64,000 nt of DNA from Streptomyces globosus (GCF_003325375.1 NZ_CP030862.1:3289501-3353500), one strand, 5' to 3'. Shown: positions 24,324 to 33,582, numbered from the stretch's first letter. The notes: a model not told the origin generated them from the letters alone. Made by a program: numbers and translations.

Positions 24324-24850
24324 GCCCCCGTACCAGCCCCGAGGCGCTGCGCGCCCTCCTCGGCCCCGTCCTGCACGAGGAGGCCGTCCGGTACGCCGAG
24401 GCCCGCACCGGCGCGGGGCGGGCACATGCCGAGCGGCAGGTCCAGGAGTGCCTGCGCTACCTCCACCTCGTCTCCTCCCACCCCGACCGGCTCGGCGGCC
24501 TGTTCCTGCCGGTCGAGCAGGACATCGACGAGATCTGGCACTACCTGATCCTCCAGACACGCGAATACCGCGCCCTGTGCGAGGAGCGGCTGCCGGGCCG
24601 CTTCTTCATCCACCACCGCAGCATCGGCTACCAGGACTACCAGGCCGAGCCGGGGCGGGAGCGCGCCGCGGAGGAGGCGCTGCGCTGGATCCCGCTGTAC
24701 TGCGCCGAGTTCGGTCCGCTGGACGAGGGCGTGCTGCCGCACTGGACCATCGTCCGGTTCCTGCACGAGAACCTCGGGCTGTCGCTCGCCGAGATCTCGG
24801 CGCTGGACGCGGCCCCGCAGCCGCAGCCCGAGCCGGCCTCCGCGGGCTGA
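24320..24850 (+). CDS. GRDP-like (DUF1399-like) protein of the peptide cluster
   Basis: A 176-aa protein with the pattern PVEQDIDEIWHYLILQTREY (about residues 62-81), a Cys in ALCEERL, then FFIHHRSIGYQDYQ. This Asp-x-x-Trp-His ... His-His arrangement is typical of glycine-rich domain-containing proteins, a poorly understood group. Several conserved His could bind metal, but that is inference. The ATG shares ATGA with the stop of the ligase and has AAGGAGG upstream, so the two are co-translated. It may be a peptide-modifying or carrier component. The Pro-rich tail looks disordered. Confidence 0.75.
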   Translation: MSPRTSPEALRALLGPVLHEEAVRYAEARTGAGRAHAERQVQECLRYLHLVSSHPDRLGGLFLPVEQDIDEIWHYLILQTREYRALCEERLPGRFFIHHRSIGYQDYQAEPGRERAAEEALRWIPLYCAEFGPLDEGVLPHWTIVRFLHENLGLSLAEISALDAAPQPQPEPASAG

Positions 24851-24882
24851 CCGCCCGGGACGGCGTCAGCGCGGCACCGGGG

Positions 24883-26103
24883 TCAGCGCGGGAACGGGGT
24901 CAGCGGGCGGTCGGGGGCGAGGGCGGCGGAGATGCGCCGGGCGACCGTCTCCGCCGTGTTTCCCTGCGGGGCCCGCGGGCCGGTGGTCGTCGACACCGCG
25001 ATCGCGAGCCGCTCCTCCGGCAGGTACGCCTGCACGGCTGCGTAGCCGAAGAACGAGGGGTTCGTCATCACCCACCCGTCGAGGACGATGACCCCGACCC
25101 CGAAGTGCGCCTCGCGGGTCTGCCGCAGGCACACCGAGGCCGGGCAGTTCACGGTGGCATGCCCCAACCCGGCCGTACCCGGGTCGCGTTGCAGCCGGTA
25201 CGAGGCGGGGGACAGCAGCTCGCCCGCGCCGACGGCCTGCGCCGACCGGGCCAGGTCGCACACGTCCATGGTCAGGACCGCCCCGGGGGCCGTCGTCCAG
25301 GAGGGGTTCCAGTACGTGGAGTCGACGTACAGGCCCTCCGCGTCCTCGGTGAAGGCGTGCAGCACAGGCTGCGGGATGGCCGGCGTGTACCCGTTCCGGG
25401 TCTGCCGCAGCCCCGCCGGGCCCATGACGCGCTCCTGCAGCAGCCTGTCCAGCCGGGTCCCGGTGATCTTCTCCAGTGCCGCTCCGAGCAGGACGAAGTT
25501 GGCGTGGGAGTAGCTCCAGTCGGTCCCCGGGGGGTACCAGAGGGGGTGCCGGATGGAGATCCCGACGAGTTCCTCGGGCGTCCAGTGCCGGTTCGGATCG
25601 GCGCTCAGCTCCTTGACGAACACCGGGTCGGTCACGTAGTCGTGCAGGCCCGAGGTGGAGGTGCCGAGCATCTTCAGCGTGATGCGGTCGCCGTCCGGCA
25701 GGTCGGGCAGCCAGCGCGAGACGGGGTCGTCGAGGCGGACCCGCCCCTCCTCGGCGAGCTGCAGCAGGACGATGCCGAGGTAGACGATGCCGACCGAGCC
25801 GGCGCGGAAGTGCATGGCGGGTGTGGCGGGTTCGCCGCTGCGGGACTCGCCCACGGCGCCCGTCACGACCTCCTGCCCGTCCACGGCCACACTGAACTGC
25901 ACCGCCCTCAGATCGAGTTCGGCCTTCGCCTGCTCGACGATGCCGCGGATCTCGCGGGCCGCCGGCCCGCCGGCGGAGGCGGGGGTGGCCACGCAGCCGC
26001 CCGCGGCGGAGGGGACCGCACCGGCGGGGACCGCGGCCGGAACGTGCAAGGCCGCGGCGGCCAGAGCGGCGACGCAGAGCGACGCAACCCGTCGGTAGCT
26101 CAT
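24883..26103 (-). CDS. Exported beta-lactamase-fold protein lacking the SxxK lysine
   Basis: A 406-aa exported protein with a signal peptide (about 1-38). The fold matches class C beta-lactamase/DD-peptidase enzymes: the nucleophile region reads FRAGSVGIVYLG, where Ser103 is kept but the SxxK lysine position is Ile106. The Tyr motif is YSHAN (Tyr198), not Y-x-N, and the third motif (usually HxG) reads VMTNPSFFGY. With the catalytic Lys gone and the third motif altered, ordinary beta-lactamase chemistry is unlikely; a binding role or changed chemistry is more likely. Start ATG at 26103. The intact homologue is at 28370-29893. Confidence 0.8.
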   Translation of the reverse strand: MSYRRVASLCVAALAAAALHVPAAVPAGAVPSAAGGCVATPASAGGPAAREIRGIVEQAKAELDLRAVQFSVAVDGQEVVTGAVGESRSGEPATPAMHFRAGSVGIVYLGIVLLQLAEEGRVRLDDPVSRWLPDLPDGDRITLKMLGTSTSGLHDYVTDPVFVKELSADPNRHWTPEELVGISIRHPLWYPPGTDWSYSHANFVLLGAALEKITGTRLDRLLQERVMGPAGLRQTRNGYTPAIPQPVLHAFTEDAEGLYVDSTYWNPSWTTAPGAVLTMDVCDLARSAQAVGAGELLSPASYRLQRDPGTAGLGHATVNCPASVCLRQTREAHFGVGVIVLDGWVMTNPSFFGYAAVQAYLPEERLAIAVSTTTGPRAPQGNTAETVARRISAALAPDRPLTPFPR

Positions 26104-26223
26104 AAAGGCACTATGCGCCCGCCCCCGCCCCACCGCGCGCCGGGGGCAACGGCCGTGCCGGGCGGATCCGCCCGTGGGAAAATGGCGCCCCGGCAGGGGA
26201 CAGGGGCTCCGGCCCGGGCTCGG

Positions 26224-27192
26224 CTACGGCAGGGGCGTGCCGCGGGCCGTGGTCCAGAGGGTGTACCACTCCTCGTGGGTGAGGTCGGGGGCGGGGCGCC
26301 GGGCCGCGTCGCGGCAGGCGCGGATGCGGGCCGGGTCGGACGTGCCGACGATCGGGGCGATGCCTGCCGGGTGGCGCATCAGCCACCACAGCAGCACCGT
26401 CTCGGGTGTCGTGCCCTTCTCCTCGGCCAGCCGGGACAGGAGCGCCGCCGTGGCCCGCTCGGCCGGCGTCTCCTGACGGCCCGTGAACCGGCCCTGCGCC
26501 AGGGCGCCCCACGCCTGGAGGCCGATGCCGCGCTCGCGGCAGAACTCCAGGGTGCCGAAGGGGAAGCCGTTGGCGGCGGCCTGCGGCGTGTTGAGGAGGA
26601 CGCCCGCCTCGACCCAGTCGCGGCTGTGCAGGCTCATCTCCAGTTGGTTGGCGACCAGCGGCATCTCCAGCCGGGCCTGGAGCGCGGCGATCTGCGCGGC
26701 GCCCGTGTTGGACACGCCGAACCGGCGGACGAGGCCCTGCCGGCGCAGCGACTCCAGCGCCTCGGCCGTGTCGTCGGGGTCCGCCAGCGGGTCGGGGCGG
26801 TGGAGCAGAAGGATGTCGATCACGTCGGTGCGCAGCCGGGCCAGGCTCTCCTCCACCCGGTGCAGGATGCTCTTGCCGCGCAGGTCGTACATACCCGGCC
26901 GGCCGCCGTCGGGGAGGCGGATGCCGCACTTCGTCTGGAGGGTGATGCGGCCGCGCAGCCCGGGGTCGCGGGCGAGGACCTCGCCGAAGACGGCCTCCGA
27001 CTTGCCGTGCCGGTAGATGTCGGCGTGGTCGAAGGCCGTGATCCCGGCGTCCAGGGCGGCCCGTACGGCAGCCTCCGCCGCGTCGACGTCGGCGGGGCCG
27101 TACGGCTCGGTGTCCCAGCTCCCGCCGAGGCCCATGCACCCGTACAGCACCCGCCCGGGGCCGCCGCCCGCACCGCTCGCACTCGTCGTCAT
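26224..27192 (-). CDS. Aldo/keto reductase
   Basis: A 322-aa NADPH-dependent oxidoreductase with a TIM barrel. Catalytic Asp and Tyr sit in ITAFDHADIYR (about 50-60), the Lys is in LQTKCGI and the His in LLLHRPD. The cofactor end reads PIVGTSDPARI. It should reduce aldehydes or ketones to alcohols; its closeness to the YdhF-type subgroup is suggested by the RHGKSEAVFGEVL segment. ATG at 27192 in preference to a GTG-type start at 27228. It is divergent from the hydroquinone-reductase gene, with an 82-bp gap. Confidence 0.88.
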   Translation of the reverse strand: MTTSASGAGGGPGRVLYGCMGLGGSWDTEPYGPADVDAAEAAVRAALDAGITAFDHADIYRHGKSEAVFGEVLARDPGLRGRITLQTKCGIRLPDGGRPGMYDLRGKSILHRVEESLARLRTDVIDILLLHRPDPLADPDDTAEALESLRRQGLVRRFGVSNTGAAQIAALQARLEMPLVANQLEMSLHSRDWVEAGVLLNTPQAAANGFPFGTLEFCRERGIGLQAWGALAQGRFTGRQETPAERATAALLSRLAEEKGTTPETVLLWWLMRHPAGIAPIVGTSDPARIRACRDAARRPAPDLTHEEWYTLWTTARGTPLP

Positions 27193-27274
27193 GGGCGCCA
27201 CCCTAGTGCTGTGGCCGGGATGGATCACCGGGGCCGGGGTGTTCGCCGCCCGGGGCGCGGGGTAGGCGCGCGGT

Positions 27275-28300
27275 ATGAGCTACGTCCATGCGGGCCGGGA
27301 CTACGAGCGCGACACCCGGTACCTCACCACGCGGATCACCGCCGACGGCCGCGACGGGTACCCGGTCGAGCCGGGCCGTTACCGCCTCGTCGTGAGCCGG
27401 GCCTGCCCGTGGGCGAGCCGCGCCGTGATCGTACGCCGGCTCCTCGGTCTGGAGGACGTCCTGCCGATGGCGGTCGCCGGACCCGTCCACGACGAGCGCA
27501 GCTGGACCTTCGACCTCGACCCCGGCGGCCGGGACCCGGTCCTCGGCATCGAGCGGCTCCGCGACGCCTACCTCGCGCGGGACCCGGCGTACGACCGCGG
27601 CATCACCGTGCCCGCCGTCGTCGACGTGCCCACCGGCAAGGTCGTCACGAACGACTTCGCGCAGATCACCCTCGACCTGTCCCTGGAGTGGACCGCCCAC
27701 CACCGCCCCGGCGCGCCCGACCTGTACCCGGCCGTACTGCGGGAGGAGATCGACGCGGTGAACGAGCCGGTCTACCGGGACGTGAACAACGGCGTGTACC
27801 GCGCCGGCTTCGCCGGCTCACAGGAGGCGTACGAGGCGGCGTACGACCGCCTCTTCGACCGGCTCGACCGGCTCGGCGAGCGCCTGACCCGCTCCCGGTA
27901 CCTGGTCGGCGACACCGTCACCGAGGCGGACGTGCGGCTCTTCACCACCCTCGTGCGGTTCGACTCCGTCTACCACGGCCACTTCAAGTGCAACCGGCAC
28001 AAGCTCACCGAGCTGCCCGTGCTGTGGGCGTACGCCCGGGACCTGTTCCAGACCCCCGGTTTCGGCGACACCGTCGACTTCGACCACATCAGACGGCACT
28101 ACCACCTCGTGCACACGGACATCAACCCGACCGGGATCGTCCCGGCCGGCCCGGACCTCTCCCCGTGGCTCGCCCCGCACGGACGCGAGGTCCTGGGCGG
28201 CCGCCCCTTCGGCGACGGCACCCCGCCCGGCCCCGTCCCGCCGCAGGAGGCGGTCCCCGCGGCCCACACGCCCCGGCGGCACGCGCCGATGACGCAGTGA
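27275..28300 (+). CDS. Glutathionyl-hydroquinone reductase homologue (GST xi class)
   Basis: A 341-aa protein with the thioredoxin-fold active site SRACPWASRA (about 46-55), the signature CPWA cysteine of the xi-class (YqjG/Ecm4) enzymes. The C-terminal helical domain with RYLVGDTVTEADVRLFTTL and HGHFKCNRHKL is the GST-C hallmark of the group. In bacteria with glutathione it reduces glutathionylated hydroquinones. Actinomycetes use mycothiol, so a mycothiol adduct is the likely substrate. ATG at 27275. It is convergent with the serine hydrolase gene. The C-terminus is Pro-rich and probably disordered. Confidence 0.85.
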   Translation: MSYVHAGRDYERDTRYLTTRITADGRDGYPVEPGRYRLVVSRACPWASRAVIVRRLLGLEDVLPMAVAGPVHDERSWTFDLDPGGRDPVLGIERLRDAYLARDPAYDRGITVPAVVDVPTGKVVTNDFAQITLDLSLEWTAHHRPGAPDLYPAVLREEIDAVNEPVYRDVNNGVYRAGFAGSQEAYEAAYDRLFDRLDRLGERLTRSRYLVGDTVTEADVRLFTTLVRFDSVYHGHFKCNRHKLTELPVLWAYARDLFQTPGFGDTVDFDHIRRHYHLVHTDINPTGIVPAGPDLSPWLAPHGREVLGGRPFGDGTPPGPVPPQEAVPAAHTPRRHAPMTQ

Positions 28301-28369
28301 CGCCGGAGACGGCGGCCACGCGGCCCGGGAGCGTCCGGAGACCGCCGCCGGGCCTCGGCCGAGCAGCTC

Positions 28370-29893
28370 CTACCGGCCGGCCTTCTCGAAGGTGCCCAGC
28401 CCGTTGGCGTCCAGGTACTCCACCCGCATGCGGCCGTCGGTGAAGGTCACGCCGGTGCGGCCGACCGCGTTCTCTCCGGCGGTCTCGAAGCTGAAGGTGC
28501 TGCCGCTGTAGTGGGTGAGCGGGTAGTCCTGCGGCTTCGGCCCCAGGCGCAGGACCAGTCCGCCGCCGGACGTGGCGGTCACGGTGGCGCGGCCGTAGTA
28601 GGGGTTGGTGTAGGTGCCGGTGTACGCGCTGTCGGCGCGGGCCGGCTCCGGGTCGGCGGGCGGTGCGGCGTAGTCCGTCTCGGAGCTGCCCTCGCCGAGC
28701 TGCTCCTCGTAGGACTTGGCCACCACCGGCAGCCAGTCGCGGCTGGGCTTGCCGTACTCGGCGGTGTCGAAGAAGTTCAGGGCGACGGTGTCGGGGAGGC
28801 CCGTGGGGGCGCCGTTGGTGAGTACCGCGATGGCGAGCTTCTCGGCAGGGACCAGCGTGACGTTGGTGTTGGCGCCGAGCGCGAAGGCACCGGAGTGGCT
28901 CAGGCGCAGCCGGCCGTGGTCGTCGTAGCGCACGTTCCAGCCCAGGCCGTAGTAGCCGGGCTGGGCGCCGGGCTCGGGGGGCGGCTGGCTGATGCTGTGC
29001 GGGACGTGGGTCTCGGCCAGGCCGTCGGCGTTGACGACCTGCTGCCCGTCGATCTTTCCGCCGTTCAGTTGGAGGCGGAGCCAGCGGGCCATGTCCCGGG
29101 CGTTGGAGCTGACGCCGCCGGCGGCCGTCTGCGCGTCGGCGTTGCGCACGTAACGCGGCTTCCAGGTGCCGTCCTCGGTCTTGACGTGGGTCAGGGCGCG
29201 GTCGGCCGCGTTCTGGTAGTCGCTGAAGCGGGAACTGGTGCGGGTCATCCCGGCGGGTTCGTACAGCAGGTCCTCGGAGAGCTGGTCCCACGGGACGCCC
29301 TTGGCCTTGGCGGCGGCCTCGGCGGCCGCGGTGAAGCCGAAGTTGGTGTACGCGTAGCTGGTGCGGAACGGGCTGAGGGGCTCGTAGCGCAGGTGGGACA
29401 GGATGTAGGACTGGTTGTACCCCAGGTCCTCCAGGAGGTCGCCCGAGTGGTCCGGCAGGCCCGAGCGGTGCGAGAGCAGGTCGGCCGCGGTGACGTGCGC
29501 GCTGACCCAGGGGTCCTTGAGGGTGACGCCCTTCAGCGGGGCGTCGAAGCCGTCGGCGCCGAGGGCCTGGGCCAGGACGGTGGTGGCCACCGGCTTGGAG
29601 ACCGAGGCGAGCTGGAAGACGGTGTCCGGGCCGACCCTCCCGCCCGGGGCCTCCGTGCTGCGGACACCGAACCCCTTGAGGTAGACGACCTTGTCGTCGT
29701 GGACCACGGCCACCGAGACGCCGGGCACGCCGGTGCGCCGCATGCCCTCCTGCACCTGTGCGTCGAGCGTGTCCAGGGCCCTCGCGACGTCGAAGCCGCC
29801 GGGGCTCGGCGAAGGTGTGGCGGCGACGGCCCCGGCCGCCAGGGCGAGCCCGGCGGCAACTGCGACTCCCCTGCGTGTGAGGTTGCGCGGCAT
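28370..29893 (-). CDS. Exported serine hydrolase (beta-lactamase family, DD-peptidase-like)
   Basis: A 507-aa exported enzyme with a twin-arginine start (TRRGVAVAAG) and an Ala-rich signal. The full catalytic set is present: SVSK (FQLASVSKPVAT, about residue 97), YTN (SYAYTNFGF, about 188) and HSG (RLSHSGAFAL, about 335). The C-terminal domain from about 400 (ADSAYTGTYTNPYYG...) is a beta-barrel of the lipocalin-like type often found after this fold. It could act as an esterase or D-aminoacyl hydrolase on the cell surface. ATG start. It contrasts with the altered homologue at 24883-26103. Confidence 0.88.
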   Translation of the reverse strand: MPRNLTRRGVAVAAGLALAAGAVAATPSPSPGGFDVARALDTLDAQVQEGMRRTGVPGVSVAVVHDDKVVYLKGFGVRSTEAPGGRVGPDTVFQLASVSKPVATTVLAQALGADGFDAPLKGVTLKDPWVSAHVTAADLLSHRSGLPDHSGDLLEDLGYNQSYILSHLRYEPLSPFRTSYAYTNFGFTAAAEAAAKAKGVPWDQLSEDLLYEPAGMTRTSSRFSDYQNAADRALTHVKTEDGTWKPRYVRNADAQTAAGGVSSNARDMARWLRLQLNGGKIDGQQVVNADGLAETHVPHSISQPPPEPGAQPGYYGLGWNVRYDDHGRLRLSHSGAFALGANTNVTLVPAEKLAIAVLTNGAPTGLPDTVALNFFDTAEYGKPSRDWLPVVAKSYEEQLGEGSSETDYAAPPADPEPARADSAYTGTYTNPYYGRATVTATSGGGLVLRLGPKPQDYPLTHYSGSTFSFETAGENAVGRTGVTFTDGRMRVEYLDANGLGTFEKAGR

Positions 29894-30036
29894 GACTCCA
29901 TTGAACGGCGGTTCCGCGCCGGGCGCCCGCGGAAGCTGCGGGCGCCCGGCCCGCCCCCCTTCCGAAGCACCGCGCCCGCCCGCTATTTCCCGGCCCCGCC
30001 GCGCATGGGCGGCGCCGGGCTGGAAAGGGGCCGGGC

Positions 30037-30279
30037 ATGAACGAATACGGACGCCAAGGCAATCCCGACCCCGAGCCGGCGGCCACCCCCGGGCCGGCCG
30101 CGGGCGGCGGTGTGCAACCGGGGGAGACCCCGCCGGGCGAGTCGAGCACCGCCGGCGGCGCGGGGCCGTACCGGCCGCTCAAGCGCGGCTGGGCCGGCGG
30201 GCCGCTCACGATCATCGTGACGGTCGCCGTGCTCTGCGCCCTCTTCTTCCTCGCCTACGCAATCGTGGTCGCGCTCTGA
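30037..30279 (+). CDS. Small single-helix membrane protein (DUF6480-like)
   Basis: An 80-aa protein with a Pro/Gly-rich cytosolic half (the recurring PGETPPGESS pattern) and one C-terminal hydrophobic helix (TIIVTVAVLCALFFLAYAIV, about 58-77). This layout matches the DUF6480 group of short streptomycete membrane proteins of unknown role. The ATG follows GGAAAGGGG. It stands alone 144 bp from the divergent serine hydrolase gene. Confidence 0.75.
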   Translation: MNEYGRQGNPDPEPAATPGPAAGGGVQPGETPPGESSTAGGAGPYRPLKRGWAGGPLTIIVTVAVLCALFFLAYAIVVAL

Positions 30280-30367
30280 GCCCCCGCCCGACCGCTCCCC
30301 GAGGGCGTGATCCCCGCGGGAATGGAACAGTGGAAGGGGTGCCGGAGGGATCGGAGGGCTGCAGAGG

Positions 30368-31150
30368 ATGTCCACCAGCGGGGAGATCTTCGGGGCGCCG
30401 TGCTGGGTGAGCCTGGCCACCCGCGACCTCGCCTCCGCCGAGGCCTTCTACGGCGCGGCACTCGGCTGGACCTTCCGCCCCACCCGCCTCGGCGAGGAGT
30501 TCCGCGTGGCACTCCAGGGCGGGGTCCCTGTGGCCGGCATCGGGGCCGTGGCGCCGCGCCTCGGCATCCCGATGGCCTGGACGCCGTACTTCGCCGTCGA
30601 GGACGCCGACGTCACCGCCGCCCGGATCCGCGAGCGCGGCGCCACCACGGCCGTCGGGCCGCTGGCGTTCGCCACCGGTCGGGCTGCGCTCGCCGCCGAC
30701 CGGGAGGGCGCGGCGTTCGGCTACTGGGAAGGCGAGGTGGTCTCCCAGTGGACGTCTGCGGAGGACGGGGCGGCCTGGGCGGAGCTGCGCTCGCGCGACC
30801 CGTTCGCGGCCGCCGTCTTCTACGGGGAGGTCCTGGACTGGGCGACCGGCCGGCCGGGATCCCTGGACGTCGCGTACGAGCACGACCACGTCGTCGTACG
30901 GCGCGGCACCATGACCGTGGCCCGGATCAGCGGGGGCGCGGTCGGCGGGGACCCGGACCCGCGGCTGCGCCCCCGCTGGTGCGTGCACTTCGCCGTGCCC
31001 GACCTGGACGAGGCGGCAGAGCGGGCGGTCCGGGCGGGCGGCAGTCCCGCCTCGCCCGTCGAGCAGACGCCGACCGACCGGCGGATGGTGCTGCGGGACA
31101 AGGCCGGCGCACTCTTCACGATCACCGAGGTCCGCGACCCGGGCGCCTGA
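30368..31150 (+). CDS. VOC-family protein with two glyoxalase-like domains
   Basis: A 260-aa protein made of two consecutive vicinal-oxygen-chelate modules. The first starts at about residue 8 (GAPCWVSLATRDLASAEAFY), the second at about 133 (WAELRSRDPFAAAVFYGEVL). Each has the alpha-beta-beta-beta pattern with a late Glu or His as possible metal ligand (for example ITEVRD at the end). Such proteins include glyoxalases, dioxygenases and metal-free binding proteins. The substrate cannot be read. The ATG is preceded by a GGAGGG-like sequence. Convergent with the flavin reductase gene. Confidence 0.85.
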   Translation: MSTSGEIFGAPCWVSLATRDLASAEAFYGAALGWTFRPTRLGEEFRVALQGGVPVAGIGAVAPRLGIPMAWTPYFAVEDADVTAARIRERGATTAVGPLAFATGRAALAADREGAAFGYWEGEVVSQWTSAEDGAAWAELRSRDPFAAAVFYGEVLDWATGRPGSLDVAYEHDHVVVRRGTMTVARISGGAVGGDPDPRLRPRWCVHFAVPDLDEAAERAVRAGGSPASPVEQTPTDRRMVLRDKAGALFTITEVRDPGA

Positions 31151-31165
31151 CGGCTCCGCGGGCCC

Positions 31166-31657
31166 TCACGCGGGGTGGCCCGCCCGCACGTGCCACACGT
31201 CGTGGAGCGTCAGCAGGTCCGGCAGCGGGTCGGGGTCGGGCGACTGCTCCACCGGATCCAGCAGGAACCCGACGTGGTCCCCGCCGTCCACGCGGGCGGT
31301 GATGCGGCCGACGAACCAGGCGCGGGCCCCGTCGAGCAGCGGCGTCCCATCCGCGGCGGGCCGCCACGCGACCCGGGCGAACTTGTCGACGCGGTCGCCG
31401 GTCTCGCCGCCGAACAGCTCGGCGAGCGGCAGCCCGCCGCGGTCCACGACGTGGACGGCAAGGCTCTCGGCCGCCCCCGCCACACGGAAGGTGTGGTTGA
31501 GGCGGGAGAGCCACACGACGAAGCGCGGCGGGCGGATGGAGCACTGCCCGGCAAACCCCACCAGGCATCCGGCCCGCTCCCCTCCCGCCTGCGCGGTGAC
31601 GATACAGACGGTGTCGTCGAACAGATCGGTGAACCGGTCCAGGCCCGTGTCCGGCAC
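31166..31657 (-). CDS. Flavin reductase domain protein
   Basis: A 163-aa FMN-binding split-barrel protein. The core follows the flavin-reductase pattern: DTVCIVTAQAGGERAGCLVG, a serine/arginine-rich loop SIRPPRFVVWLSRLNHTF, and AVHVVDRGGLPLAELFGGETGDRVDKFA. The GTG at 31657 has GGGAGG 8 bp upstream; an in-frame ATG at 31699 adds an Arg-rich tail and has no better site, so I took the shorter form. It probably supplies reduced FMN or binds it. The AGPS-like flavoenzyme gene lies upstream on the same strand, 197 bp away. Confidence 0.8.
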   Translation of the reverse strand: MPDTGLDRFTDLFDDTVCIVTAQAGGERAGCLVGFAGQCSIRPPRFVVWLSRLNHTFRVAGAAESLAVHVVDRGGLPLAELFGGETGDRVDKFARVAWRPAADGTPLLDGARAWFVGRITARVDGGDHVGFLLDPVEQSPDPDPLPDLLTLHDVWHVRAGHPA

Positions 31658-31853
31658 ACGCACCACCTCCCGCCCCCTCCCTACCCGCTGCCGCCGCATC
31701 GATCCCCGCCGGCCGAGAGGGCCGGGCGGCCAGCCGCGGGCCGGGTCCGGAGCCCTTCCCGTACCGGTCGGGCAGCACGAGCTGCGCCACGACCGCCGCG
31801 AGCCCGGGATCCGGTCCGCCGACGCGCCGCGTACCCCCTGTCCCGCGGGCGCC

Positions 31854-33455
31854 TCAGTCGACCAGGACGCCCGGGTTGAGGATGCCCCGCGGGTCGAGCG
31901 CGGACTTCACGGCGCGCAGGGCCAGGCCGAAGGGCTCGGGGCGCTGGAGGTCGTAGCCGGGGCGGTGGTCGCGGCCGACGGCGTGGTGGTGGGTGATGGT
32001 GGCCCGGTGGCGGTGCAGGACCTCGTTCGCGACGGCCTTCAGGTCGTCCCACAGGGCCGCCTCGTCGCCCGGCCGGCCGGCGGCGAGGACGGTGAAGTAG
32101 GGGGCGGCGCCGTCCGGATACACATGCGTGAGACGGCAGTTGACCGTCGCCGGGTAGCCCGTCGCCTTGGCGGCGGCCGCGCCGACCTCGCTGCGCACCG
32201 CGTCGATCAGCGCGGGGATCCCGTCCCAGGTGGCGGCCGTCTCGAACGTCTCCGCGACGGCGCCCATGCGGGCCAGCCCGTCGCGCAGGTACGGCATCCG
32301 CAGGAACGCCGAGCGCCACGCGGCCACGGCGGCGTCGCCGCCCGTACTGTCGCCGCCGCCCCCGGCGCCGGGGCGGCCCCCGTGCGCGCGGGCCAGCGCG
32401 ACGGCCCGGTCCAGCAGGCCGGCGACGGGCGCGTCCGCGGACTCGAAGCCGAGGACGAGCACGGCCGAGCCGTCGGCGCGGACACCGGACAGCGCTGCCT
32501 CCCCGGCGTCCAGCAGACGGCAGTTGGCCGGCCGGAGGTCGGACTGGGCGACGGCCCGCACGGCGTCGAGCGCGGCCCCGAAGCCGGTGAAGGCGAGCGA
32601 CGCCGACGCCTTGTGCCGGGGGCGGGCCACGAGGCGGACCCATGCCTCCGTGATGACGCCGAGGGCCCCCTCCGAGCCGATGAACAGGCGGTCGGGGGAG
32701 GGGCCCGCCCCGGAGGCGGGCAGCCGCCAGGAGCCGTTCACCCCCGCCGGGGTGACGACGCGCAGCGACTGGACGGAGTCGTCGATGCGGGTGCGGCCGG
32801 TGGCGTAGTGGCCGCCCGCCCGGGTGGCGATCCACCCGCCGAGCGTGGAGAACTCGAAGCTCTGCGGGAAGTGCCGCAGCGTCAGGCCGTGCGGCCGCAG
32901 CTGCGCCTCCAGGGCCGGTCCGAGGGCGCCCGCCTCGATGCGGGCGGCCCGGCCGTGGGCGTCGACCTCCAGGACGCGGCCCATGCGGGTGAGGTCGAGG
33001 GAGAGCACCGCGTCGTGGGCGTCCCCGCGGTACTCGACGCCGCCGGTGACGGACGAGCCGCCGCCGTACGGGACGACGGCGATCCCCCGGCTGCCCGCCC
33101 AGTCGAGGAGGTCGGCGACGTCCTGCTCGTCCGCCGGGTGGCCGACGAGGTCGGGGATGCGGCCGGGGCGCCCGCGCAGCGCCCGTACGACGTCCCGGTA
33201 CGCCTTCCCCATCGCGTGGGCCGCCCGGACCGCGGGGTCCGCGGTGACCAGGTGGGCGAGGCTCGCGGGCGGCTCGGCGGCGGGGCCGCCGATGCGCAGG
33301 TCGCGGACGTGCGGCACGGGGAGCGGGCGGGGCAGGGTGCCGGGGAGCAGAGCGCCCATCGCGGCGCACTCGGCGTCGTCCGGATGGGCGTCCGCATATC
33401 CCCAGCCCCACCAGGAGCGGGGGCGGGACGTCGGCTGCGCGGTGGTGCCGGCCAT
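31854..33455 (-). CDS. AGPS-like FAD-binding oxidase
   Basis: A 533-aa flavoenzyme of the alkyldihydroxyacetonephosphate synthase/p-cresol-methylhydroxylase superfamily. It has an FAD-binding PCMH domain with VVPYGGGSSVTGGVE (about 128-142) and a pyrophosphate-binding GSEGALGVITEAW, then a cap domain (about 300-500) with conserved HAVGRDHRPGY near the end. In this family FAD is used to swap or oxidise a substrate. In actinomycetes relatives of AGPS are annotated loosely, so ether-lipid synthesis should not be assumed. Start ATG at 33455. It is divergent from a TetR gene 165 bp away, whose operator lies in the gap. Confidence 0.82.
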   Translation of the reverse strand: MAGTTAQPTSRPRSWWGWGYADAHPDDAECAAMGALLPGTLPRPLPVPHVRDLRIGGPAAEPPASLAHLVTADPAVRAAHAMGKAYRDVVRALRGRPGRIPDLVGHPADEQDVADLLDWAGSRGIAVVPYGGGSSVTGGVEYRGDAHDAVLSLDLTRMGRVLEVDAHGRAARIEAGALGPALEAQLRPHGLTLRHFPQSFEFSTLGGWIATRAGGHYATGRTRIDDSVQSLRVVTPAGVNGSWRLPASGAGPSPDRLFIGSEGALGVITEAWVRLVARPRHKASASLAFTGFGAALDAVRAVAQSDLRPANCRLLDAGEAALSGVRADGSAVLVLGFESADAPVAGLLDRAVALARAHGGRPGAGGGGDSTGGDAAVAAWRSAFLRMPYLRDGLARMGAVAETFETAATWDGIPALIDAVRSEVGAAAAKATGYPATVNCRLTHVYPDGAAPYFTVLAAGRPGDEAALWDDLKAVANEVLHRHRATITHHHAVGRDHRPGYDLQRPEPFGLALRAVKSALDPRGILNPGVLVD

Positions 33456-33582
33456 GGTGTGCTCCGAGGTCGGATCCCGCCCGCGTTGGGGCGGGGGGCG
33501 GATGTGGCGGCTGGTGCTCGTACCGGTGCCACTGGTGCAGGAAGGGGCGGGAGCGGGTCGCCGGAACGACCCCGCAGAGAAC

